From: Verrucomicrobiota bacterium
GTDB lineage: Bacteria > Verrucomicrobiota > Verrucomicrobiia > JABWAM01
DNA: 61,500 nucleotides
Reading direction: 5' to 3'
Assembly (NCBI GenBank): GCA_023269615.1
Contig: JAHFSY010000025.1
Location: 1 to 61,500, forward strand
The first letter of the stretch is position 1. Every line of letters begins with the position of its first letter. The notes beneath the pieces are model-generated. The model made no database searches. It saw nothing but the letters and a program-made list of their open reading frames with translations, and had not been told where the DNA came from. A program made the translations under genes and the position numbers. Below, one piece after another: positions 37,561-45,072 of this stretch.

Positions 37561-37726
37561 CTTCCTCCTCCATGCGGTCAAGCATCATGGCGCCTTCGAG
37601 CGCCGACTGGTTGCAAAGCCTGACGTCGTCGTTCCGGGCATCAAGTTCAAGGAGCTTCTGCCGTACCGTGCGCCTTTCAGCTTCGGACAGTTTCGGTAAC
37701 TCATTGATAATTTCCGTTGCACTCAT
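37538..37726 (-). CDS. antitoxin partner of the MazF-type toxin
   Basis: The protein has 62 residues from ATG 37726. It begins MSATEIINELPKLSEAERRTVRQKLLEL, a helix pattern common to small antitoxins that pair with PemK-like toxins. An acidic C-terminus (LDRMEEEDARSRKG) would contact the toxin. No clear ribbon-helix-helix or SpoVT-AbrB fold is visible, so DNA binding is uncertain. The A/T-rich stretch 37727-37815 is its likely promoter region. Confidence 0.75.
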   Translation of the reverse strand: MSATEIINELPKLSEAERRTVRQKLLELDARNDDVRLCNQSALEGAMMLDRMEEEDARSRKG

Positions 37727-37836
37727 GATGCAAACATAACCGACTGTGTGAAGATTGTCAGGTCGAATATTCGCCGAAGAAATTCCGAAAACGTATATTT
37801 TATTTATCGGCGGATGAGTGTTTTTGCTGCAGGGGC

Positions 37837-37862
37837 GGACGCAACGGAGCGCATCTCTCCGT
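37837..37862 (+). repeat. GGACGCAACGGAGCGCATCT repeat unit
   Basis: A 26-base unit with 24 matches to 19627-19652 in the same orientation, located 50 bases before the YyaL-type gene. It is internally near-palindromic (GGAGCGCATCTCTCC). Confidence 0.6.
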
Positions 37863-37911
37863 CTTAATGTGGGTTGTTGTGGGTGGGGAATCGTGCGATA
37901 TTTTGTGAATT

Positions 37912-40104
37912 GTGAAGCGTCGCATCTCTCTTGTGGGGTTGCTTCTTGCAGCGGGCATCCTGCTTTTTGGAATGCTTGCCTCGCGGCAGATCGTGCGCGA
38001 CACTCATTCCATTGTGAGCGCATCACCCACTCATCACGGCAAGCCAAACCGCCTTGCGGGGGAGAAGAGTCCTTATCTTCTCCAGCATGCGTACAATCCC
38101 GTGGATTGGTATCCGTGGGGCGCGGAGGCATTTGAAAAGGCGCGGCGCGAGGACAAGCCGATCTTTCTTTCGATCGGATATTCCACCTGCCATTGGTGCC
38201 ACGTGATGGAACGCGAGTCATTCGAGAATCCGGAGATTGCGAAGGTGATGAACGATTATTTTGTGTGCATCAAGGTGGACCGCGAGGAGCGGCCGGACCT
38301 CGACCAGATTTACATGACGGCCACCCAGGCGATGACCGGCTCGGGCGGATGGCCCATGAGCGTGTGGCTGAACCACAAGCTCCAGCCGTTTTACACAGGT
38401 ACCTATTTTCCGCCGGAAAACCGTTACGGCCGTCCCGGTTTTCCAGAAATTCTCAAGCGCATCCACGAAGTGTGGACGGAGAACCGGGACAAGATCAATG
38501 CGCAGGGCGCAAGCCTGCAGGATGCGTTGAAGCAGCATGCCGAGGCGAAGGGCGATGGCGCAGCCGTTCCCGCGAGTGTGATCGCCGAGGCTTATTCGTA
38601 TTTTCAAAAAACCTTTGACGCGACGACGGGCGGTTTTGGCGGCGCGCCCAAGTTTCCGCGCGCCGTGCAGTTCCCGTTTTTGTTCCGTCATTACGCCGCA
38701 ACGGGGGAACGTCACTCCCTCGACATGGCGCTCTTTACCATGCAGCACATGGCACGGGGTGGGATGTACGACCAGCTGGGCGGCGGCTTTGCGCGTTACA
38801 GCGTGGATGCCGAATGGCGCGTGCCGCATTTCGAGAAAATGCTCTACGATAACGCGCAGCTTCTCTCCGCATACACCGAGGCGTGGCAGATCACGCAGGA
38901 GGATTTTTACCGGGACGTGGCGCGCGACATCGTCCGCTATGTCGCGCGGGACATGACGGCGCCCGGCGGCGCATTTTTTTCCGCAGAAGACGCCGACAGC
39001 GAGGGCGAGGAGGGGACATTCTATGTGTGGACCGAGGAGGAGACGCGGGCATTGCTGGGCGAAGACGTGGCGAAGGTGGTGATGAGGCGTTACGATTTTC
39101 ATCCCGGCGGAAATTTCGAGCATGGCAAGAACGTGCTGCATGCCGTGGTTTCCATGGCGGAGACGGCGAAGCGGACCGGCAAGACTGTCGAGCAGGTGAG
39201 TTCGATCCTTGAGGCCGCGAAACAAAAAATGTTCGACGTCCGGTGCAAACGTCCACGACCACATCTCGACGACAAGATTTTGACGGGTTGGAACGGGTTG
39301 ATGATTTCGGGACTGGCGCAGGCGGGGCGGGCGTTTGGTGAAAAGGAATTCACGGTGCGAGCGGAGAAAGCGGCGGATTTTATTTTGAAGACGATGCGCG
39401 ACCCGAAGACCGGGCGTCTGCTGCGGCGTTATCGTGACGGCGAGGCGAAGGGTGAGGCGTTTCTTGACGACTACACATTTTTCACCGCCGGGCTGCTCGA
39501 TCTGTTTGCCGCCACGCAGGATCCGCGCTGGCTGGGCGAGGCGATCCGGATCACCGACGAACAGGTCTCGCGTCTGTGGGATGCAAAGCATGGCGGGTTT
39601 TATTTCGCGGGGGCGGAGGACGAGTCGCTGCTGGTGCGACCGAAGAGCGATTACGAGGGGGCGGAGCCGGCGGGCAATTCCGTGGCGGCGTTGAACCTGC
39701 TCCGGCTCGCACAGCTCACCGACAAGGCGGAGTATCGCGACAGGGCGGAGAAGACGATTCGGGCATTTTCCGGCAATCTGCGGCAGCATGCAGCCTCGAT
39801 GCCCCTGCTGCTTTGCGCGCTTCTGGACAGCCGGGGCAAGGGGCGTCAGATTGTGATCGCGGGTGAGGACGGCAGGGCGGACACCGAGGCGATGTGGTGC
39901 GAGGCCTCGCGGCATTATCTTCCCAACACCATTTTGCTGCTGGCCGACGGCGGGAAGCGCCAGGCGGAAACCGCGAAGCTGGTTTCATTTCTGGCCGCGA
40001 TGAAGCAGGTGAATGGAAAGGCGACGGCGTACGTGTGCGAGGACTTTGCATGCAAGGCGCCGACGACCGAGCTGGAGGCCTTTCGGAAATCACTTGGGAA
40101 ATGA
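37912..40104 (+). CDS. YyaL/DUF255-type thioredoxin-domain protein
   Basis: A 730-residue protein with an N-terminal hydrophobic segment ([18 protein letters not shown]), so it is exported or anchored, unlike many cytoplasmic relatives. The DUF255 thioredoxin-like domain starts with [20 protein letters not shown] and has the redox motif C-H-W-C in [12 protein letters not shown]. The rest is an alpha/alpha barrel ([57 protein letters not shown]) like N-acylglucosamine epimerases. The start is GTG 37912. The exact function of the family is not settled. It is followed 15 bases later by the DsbD homologue. Confidence 0.9.
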   Translation: MKRRISLVGLLLAAGILLFGMLASRQIVRDTHSIVSASPTHHGKPNRLAGEKSPYLLQHAYNPVDWYPWGAEAFEKARREDKPIFLSIGYSTCHWCHVMERESFENPEIAKVMNDYFVCIKVDREERPDLDQIYMTATQAMTGSGGWPMSVWLNHKLQPFYTGTYFPPENRYGRPGFPEILKRIHEVWTENRDKINAQGASLQDALKQHAEAKGDGAAVPASVIAEAYSYFQKTFDATTGGFGGAPKFPRAVQFPFLFRHYAATGERHSLDMALFTMQHMARGGMYDQLGGGFARYSVDAEWRVPHFEKMLYDNAQLLSAYTEAWQITQEDFYRDVARDIVRYVARDMTAPGGAFFSAEDADSEGEEGTFYVWTEEETRALLGEDVAKVVMRRYDFHPGGNFEHGKNVLHAVVSMAETAKRTGKTVEQVSSILEAAKQKMFDVRCKRPRPHLDDKILTGWNGLMISGLAQAGRAFGEKEFTVRAEKAADFILKTMRDPKTGRLLRRYRDGEAKGEAFLDDYTFFTAGLLDLFAATQDPRWLGEAIRITDEQVSRLWDAKHGGFYFAGAEDESLLVRPKSDYEGAEPAGNSVAALNLLRLAQLTDKAEYRDRAEKTIRAFSGNLRQHAASMPLLLCALLDSRGKGRQIVIAGEDGRADTEAMWCEASRHYLPNTILLLADGGKRQAETAKLVSFLAAMKQVNGKATAYVCEDFACKAPTTELEAFRKSLGK

Positions 40105-40119
40105 TGGAATAAAAATACG

Positions 40120-41964
40120 ATGAAATACCTCCCAACATGGATGAGACCTGTTTTGGCCTGCATTGCCTTGCTGCTCGTGAGCGTTCCCGCCGTGGTGGGT
40201 TTTCCGGGAAAACCGCACACGGAGGTGTCACTTCTTTCCGAGCGAACGACGATTGTTCCCGGGGAGGAGTTTGATGTCGGCATTCTGCTGAAAATGGATA
40301 AGGGCTGGCACACTTACTACAAGATTCCTGGCGATGCAGGGACGGCGACTTCAGTCGAGTGGAAACTGCCGAAGGGTTTTGAGGCGGGGCCAATCCGCTG
40401 GCCAAAGCCCAAGGTGATGAAGGACGCTGGCATCACGACCTATGAATACAGCGGCGAAGTGATGCTGCTGGTTCGCATACGGGCTCCGTCTCAAGGTCTA
40501 AAGAAGGGAGAGACCATGCGCCTGGAGGCCAACGTGGACTGGCTCGAATGTGAAAAGCTCTGCGTTCCTGGCAAGGCGACGGTTTCGTACGACCTGCGCG
40601 TTGGGAAGGCTGCAGCATTCGCATCCTCCCAAACGGTGGCCCTCTTCGAAAAATACCGCAGCTTGATTGTGCCGGACGATTATAAACCGGCGGAGGAAAC
40701 GGTTGTGACCCGCGGCGTTCAGCAATCGCCGGTGGACGATCAGGCATCACTTTTCGCCATGTTGGGCGCGGCGTTTCTTGGGGGGATGATTTTGAACCTC
40801 ATGCCTTGTGTGCTGCCGGTGCTCGCGATCAAGGTTCTTGGTTTTGTCAGGCAGACAGGGAAGGAGGCGCGCCACGGGCGGCGGATGGGCCTGATCTTTG
40901 CCCTGGGGGTGATGGTTTCATTCTGGATCCTTGCCGTTGCGGTGATCGGCCTGCGCGGGGTGGGGACGCAGGTGGGATGGGGGTTTCAGTTTCAGCATCC
41001 GGCTTTTGTGATGTTCATGGCGCTGGTGGTCACGACCGTCGCCCTGAATTTGTTTGGCGTATTTGAGTTCGAGCTTTCATCCAGGCTGACGAATGTCGCA
41101 GGGGATCTGGCCACGCGCGACGGAAACGCGGGCGCGTTCTGGAATGGTGTTCTCGCAACCACGCTCGCCACGCCTTGCAGCGCGCCGTTTCTTGCGCCTG
41201 CGCTCGGATACGCTCTCAGCCAGCCTTCATCCGTCATCGTCAGCACATTCAGCGCGGTGGGCGCCGGGCTCGCGATGCCCTACATTGTCCTCGCGTGGAA
41301 TCCTGTGCTGCTCAAATGGCTTCCAAAACCGGGCGCGTGGATGATGCGTTTCAAGCAGGCGATGGGATTCCCGATGGTGGCGACGGCGCTCTGGCTTGTT
41401 TCCGTGCTGTCCAAGGAGCGTGGCGGAGGAGCGTTCCTGCTTGTGTCCGTCTGGCTTCTTTTTGCTTCATTTCTCATCTGGATGGCATCAAGTCGCCCAC
41501 GTTGGATGGCGATGGCTCTCATCGTCACGGGACTCGTGGGCTACTGGACCATCCTTCCGGCTCTGACGGCGAAAGAGCTGATTGCCTGGCAGCCCTATTC
41601 CGCCTCCGCGTTGGAGACGGCTTTGCACGGCGAGCTCGGTTCACCTGAGGAGACTTCGCCGCCGACTCCCGTCTTTGTGGATTTCACGGCAGAATGGTGC
41701 CTGACCTGCAAGGTGAACAAGAAAACGTCGCTCGAGCGGCCGGATGTCGCGAAACGATTTGCGGAATTGAAGGTGATCCCGATGATCGCCGACTGGACCA
41801 CGCACAATGACGAAATCACCCAGGCGCTTCAGTCCTTCGGCCGCGGCGGCGTTCCGCTTTACGTGATCTATCCGTCCGACCGGACGAAACCACCGATCGT
41901 GCTTCCAGAAATTCTCACACCCCAGATCGTTCTCGACGCGCTGGATCGGGCCGTCGCAAGGTGA
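40120..41964 (+). CDS. DsbD-like protein-disulfide reductase
   Basis: The protein has 614 residues. A signal peptide is followed by an N-terminal DsbD-alpha-like domain with a Cys pair in WLECEKLCVPG. A membrane core of about eight helices has the intramembrane Cys motifs NLMPCVLPVLAIKVLG and ATPCSAPFLAPALGYAL. The C-terminal thioredoxin domain has W-C-L-T-C-K in FTAEWCLTCKVNKKTS. It would carry electrons from cytoplasmic thioredoxin across the membrane to periplasmic thiol proteins, for example for cytochrome c maturation. It is coupled to the YyaL-type gene, and this pairing suggests shared periplasmic redox work. Confidence 0.92.
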   Translation: MKYLPTWMRPVLACIALLLVSVPAVVGFPGKPHTEVSLLSERTTIVPGEEFDVGILLKMDKGWHTYYKIPGDAGTATSVEWKLPKGFEAGPIRWPKPKVMKDAGITTYEYSGEVMLLVRIRAPSQGLKKGETMRLEANVDWLECEKLCVPGKATVSYDLRVGKAAAFASSQTVALFEKYRSLIVPDDYKPAEETVVTRGVQQSPVDDQASLFAMLGAAFLGGMILNLMPCVLPVLAIKVLGFVRQTGKEARHGRRMGLIFALGVMVSFWILAVAVIGLRGVGTQVGWGFQFQHPAFVMFMALVVTTVALNLFGVFEFELSSRLTNVAGDLATRDGNAGAFWNGVLATTLATPCSAPFLAPALGYALSQPSSVIVSTFSAVGAGLAMPYIVLAWNPVLLKWLPKPGAWMMRFKQAMGFPMVATALWLVSVLSKERGGGAFLLVSVWLLFASFLIWMASSRPRWMAMALIVTGLVGYWTILPALTAKELIAWQPYSASALETALHGELGSPEETSPPTPVFVDFTAEWCLTCKVNKKTSLERPDVAKRFAELKVIPMIADWTTHNDEITQALQSFGRGGVPLYVIYPSDRTKPPIVLPEILTPQIVLDALDRAVAR

Positions 41965-41970
41965 TCCCCC

Positions 41971-42675
41971 ATGAATCCGCTTGAGCATCGGACGAAGGAT
42001 CCGGATTACATCACCCGTCCCTACGAAAAAAAAGATCGCGACCGCATCCGTCAGATTTGTTGTGAGACGGGGTTTCTTGGGGAGCCGATTGACGCGGTGT
42101 TTGGTGACCGCGATCTTTTTTGCGATTATCTCACACGGTACTACACCGACATGGAGCCCGAGTCGTGCTGGGTGGGGGAGAAAAACGGCGAAGTGGTGGG
42201 TTACCTGATCGCGTGCGGGAGGTGGCGTCTCAATCACTGGTGGGGCATGTGGAACAACGTGCGCATGGCGTTCAAGGTGTCATGGAGATTTCTCACCGGG
42301 CAATACGACGCGAAGACGCGAAAATTTCTGTGGTGGAGCATGACACGCGGGTGGCGCGAGACACCGCCGGCGCCGGCGAACTCGGGCCATTTTCATTTCA
42401 ACTCGCTGAAGGGGCATCGCAAGATGGGCATCGCGCGGGATCTCATGGTGAACATGCTCGGGGAATTCAGGAAACGAGGCGTTCCGCGCGTTTATGGACA
42501 GATGGTGACGTATGACCGGCGCCGCACCCAGCGCGTCTTCGAATACATCGGACTCAAGGTGACGTCCCAGAAGCGCATCACCAAGTATCAAGACACGGTG
42601 GACAAGGAGATGTACCTGACGACGGTGGTGAAAGAATTGAACGACACGGAGCAAGAGATGAAGGTTGAAAGTTGA
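41971..42675 (+). CDS. GNAT-family N-acetyltransferase
   Basis: The protein has 234 residues. The acetyl-CoA site is in LKGHRKMGIARDLMVNMLGE (R/Q-x-x-G-x-A-type loop), preceded by the beta strand SGHFHFNSL and followed by RVYGQMVTYDRRRTQRVFEYIGL. The middle contains a Trp-rich insert (RLNHWWGMWNNVRMAFKV) that is not typical of the fold. The substrate is unknown. It starts six bases after the DsbD stop. Confidence 0.82.
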   Translation: MNPLEHRTKDPDYITRPYEKKDRDRIRQICCETGFLGEPIDAVFGDRDLFCDYLTRYYTDMEPESCWVGEKNGEVVGYLIACGRWRLNHWWGMWNNVRMAFKVSWRFLTGQYDAKTRKFLWWSMTRGWRETPPAPANSGHFHFNSLKGHRKMGIARDLMVNMLGEFRKRGVPRVYGQMVTYDRRRTQRVFEYIGLKVTSQKRITKYQDTVDKEMYLTTVVKELNDTEQEMKVES

Positions 42676-42718
42676 GGGGAAGCGAGTTTAAGTTTGCGTG
42701 TTCACACTCAATCTTCCC

Positions 42719-43399
42719 ATGTCCCTTCTCACCTCTGATCTCCTGGATTTGAACCAGACCGAACACGGGTTGTTGTTTCGCGACTGCAAGTATCCGTGGG
42801 AGGCGTTGATGCATATTGATCGTTACCTGGAGCATCACTTGAAGCCGGAAATCCGGGGGTTGGTTGCGCCTGGTGCGGTCATTGAGGGGAGTGTCTTTAT
42901 TGGTGAGGGCACGGTGGTGGAACCTCATGCGTACATCAAGGGCCCGGCATGGATCGGGCAGGGATGCCAGGTGCGGCATGGGGCGTACCTTCGCGGGAAC
43001 GTGATCGCGGGGAACAACTGCGTGCTGGGCAACAGTTGTGAGTTTAAAAACAGCGTGCTCTTCAACGAGGCGCAGGTGCCGCATTTCGATTACGTGGGGG
43101 ATTCCATCCTCGGGCATCACGCGCATCTTGCATCGGGCGTCACGCTTTCCAATCTCAAGATCACGAAGGGGAATGTGGAAATGATGGTGGACGGAAGCAA
43201 GGTGGACACGGGGTTGCGCAAGTTCGGAGCGATTGTGGGTGACCATGTGGATGTGGGCTGCCATTGCGTCCTCAACCCCGGCTCGATCCTTGGACGCCAC
43301 TCCATGCTCTACCCCAATATTTCATGGCGCGGAATCTGTCCTCCCAACACGATCGTGAAGCTCGATCAACAGCAGCACCGCGTGATTCGAACGCAGTAA
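42719..43399 (+). CDS. left-handed beta-helix (hexapeptide) protein, nucleotidyltransferase-like without catalytic half
   Basis: The protein has 226 residues from ATG 42719. A short N-terminal domain ends in KYPWEALMHIDRYLEHHLKP. Then come at least seven hexapeptide turns (APGAVIEGSVFIGEGTVVEP, AGNNCVLGNSCEFKNSVLFN, GDHVDVGCHCVLNPGSIL). It matches the C-terminal half of GlmU or mannose-1-phosphate guanylyltransferase type proteins, including the WRGICPPNTIVK end, but the N-terminal Rossmann nucleotidyltransferase domain is absent. It may be an acyltransferase or a regulatory subunit. It lies between the GNAT and thiolase genes. Confidence 0.8.
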   Translation: MSLLTSDLLDLNQTEHGLLFRDCKYPWEALMHIDRYLEHHLKPEIRGLVAPGAVIEGSVFIGEGTVVEPHAYIKGPAWIGQGCQVRHGAYLRGNVIAGNNCVLGNSCEFKNSVLFNEAQVPHFDYVGDSILGHHAHLASGVTLSNLKITKGNVEMMVDGSKVDTGLRKFGAIVGDHVDVGCHCVLNPGSILGRHSMLYPNISWRGICPPNTIVKLDQQQHRVIRTQ

Positions 43400-43404
43400 A
43401 TTTC

Positions 43405-44583
43405 ATGGGCGCCAGCTACATCCTTTCCGCGCGTCGTTCGGCCATCGGGCGTTTTGGGGGAATGCTTCGGGATATGCCGCTGCGCACGTGGGGCGCCCGC
43501 GTGGTCGCCGACGCCGTGGGCAACGCCGGGCTTGAGCCGAAGGACGTGGACGAGGTGCTGCTCGGCCACGTGTTGCAGGCCGGGTTCGGCCCCACCATCG
43601 CGCGACAGATCGCGGTGGATGCCGGAATCCCGGTGTCGTCCCCCGCGGCGGTGATCAACCAGGTGTGCGCCTCCGGCATGGTGGCTGTCCACCATGCTGA
43701 TCGCATGATCCGTTGTGGCGACGTGCGGATTATGGTCGCTGGCGGTGTGGAACAGATGTCGGCTGCGCCCTACGTTTCACATGGCACACGATGGGGCGCC
43801 CGTTACGGGCACATGGAGTTTCGTGACGAGCTCAAGCACGGGCTTACATGCAATCTGACCGGACTCGAGATGGGGAACACCGCCGAGAACGTCGCGCGCA
43901 AGTTCAACATCTCCCGGGCCGAGCAGGACGATTTTGCCCTTCGCAGCCAGGAGCGCGCCTCGGCCGCGATCAAATCCAAAACATTCGCCGAAGAGATTGT
44001 TCCCATTTCCGTGCCGCAGGGAAGGAAGGGCGAGGTGATGTTTGACACCGACGAGCATCCGCGCCCGACGACGATGGAAGGGCTTGCCGCATTGAAGCCT
44101 TCCTTTGAAAAAAACGGGACGGTCACGGCCGGGAATTCATCCGGCATCAATGACGCGGTCGCGGCGCTTGTGATGGTTTCAGAGGAGGTGGTGCGCGAGC
44201 GCGGTCTCAAGCCGATGGCGCGCGTGGTGGCGGCTGCCACGGCCGGCGTGGAGCCCGAGGTGATGGGGCTTGGCCCGATTTTAGCCACCCATCGTGTCCT
44301 GCAGAAGGCCGGGTTGAAATTGGATGACATCGGACTTTTTGAATTCAACGAGGCGTTTGCCGCGCAGGTGCTTGGCGTGCTGCGGGAGATTCCGGTTCCG
44401 CCCGAGAAATTGAATGTGAACGGCGGCGCGATTGCGCTGGGTCATCCCGTGGGCTGCAGCGGCGCGCGCATCCTCGTCACGCTGATCCATGAGATGAAGC
44501 GCCGCGGCGTCCGTTACGGCCTCGCGAACATGTGCGTGGGCGGAGGCATGGGCGCGGCGACCATCGTGGAGCTGGTTTCCTGA
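43405..44583 (+). CDS. acetyl-CoA C-acetyltransferase (thiolase)
   Basis: The protein has 392 residues from ATG 43405. The nucleophile is C88 in NQVCASGMVAVHHA, the base is His in GGAIALGHPVGCSGARIL, and the second Cys is in MCVGGGMGAATIVEL. GQ-type substrate loop and helical cap regions are complete. It condenses or cleaves acyl-CoA by one acetyl unit; direction is not shown by sequence. The hydroxyacyl-CoA dehydrogenase at 23-24 kb could act in the same pathway but is not adjacent. Confidence 0.93.
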   Translation: MGASYILSARRSAIGRFGGMLRDMPLRTWGARVVADAVGNAGLEPKDVDEVLLGHVLQAGFGPTIARQIAVDAGIPVSSPAAVINQVCASGMVAVHHADRMIRCGDVRIMVAGGVEQMSAAPYVSHGTRWGARYGHMEFRDELKHGLTCNLTGLEMGNTAENVARKFNISRAEQDDFALRSQERASAAIKSKTFAEEIVPISVPQGRKGEVMFDTDEHPRPTTMEGLAALKPSFEKNGTVTAGNSSGINDAVAALVMVSEEVVRERGLKPMARVVAAATAGVEPEVMGLGPILATHRVLQKAGLKLDDIGLFEFNEAFAAQVLGVLREIPVPPEKLNVNGGAIALGHPVGCSGARILVTLIHEMKRRGVRYGLANMCVGGGMGAATIVELVS

Positions 44584-44584
44584 C

Positions 44585-45037
44585 ATGAAAACCCCTGCAA
44601 ATGTCCTGACGAGCATTCCGATGTTCAACGGCTTGAGGAAGGAGGTGCTGGTGCGCCTGGTCGAGGCATGCGTCGGGCGGAAATGCTTTACGGGCGATGT
44701 GATTGTGAAGGAGGGAACGCTGGGGCGGGAGCTGTATGCGATTGCGAGTGGCAAGGTGGAAGTGGTGATGCATGCCGGCTCGGGCAGGGAAATCGTGCTG
44801 GCGACGCTGGGCCGGGGGGATTTTTTTGGCGAGATGAGCGTGGTGGAGTGCCGCGCGCGCGTGGCGACCGTGCGGGTTGCGGAGCCATCGGTGCTTTATT
44901 CGCTGAACCGCGCCGATCTCCTGAAGCTTTTTGAAAAGTCTCCGGATCAATTTGCGATCCTGATGCTCAACATGGCGCGGGGGCTGTGCGGGCACCTGCG
45001 TTCGATTGACCATGTCTTCGCGGCGAGGGCGTACTGA
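44585..45037 (+). CDS. stand-alone cyclic nucleotide-binding domain protein
   Basis: The protein has 150 residues: one cNMP-binding beta-roll followed by a single helix, with no DNA-binding or enzyme domain. The phosphate-binding cassette reads RGDFFGEMSVVECRARVATV, close to the F-G-E...R-x-A consensus, so nucleotide binding is plausible. It begins one base after the thiolase stop and is probably cotranscribed. With the adenylate cyclase in the same window it is a likely cAMP reader, perhaps acting by protein contact. Confidence 0.85.
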   Translation: MKTPANVLTSIPMFNGLRKEVLVRLVEACVGRKCFTGDVIVKEGTLGRELYAIASGKVEVVMHAGSGREIVLATLGRGDFFGEMSVVECRARVATVRVAEPSVLYSLNRADLLKLFEKSPDQFAILMLNMARGLCGHLRSIDHVFAARAY

Positions 45038-45072
45038 TTCGCATTCCATCTCCATCGTCACTGCGCGGCGGA

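Noticed and set aside
38218..39915. 565-residue open frame on the minus strand
   Set aside because: It is antisense to the YyaL-type protein whose family motifs are certain; the predicted protein is Arg/His-rich and unlike a real one.
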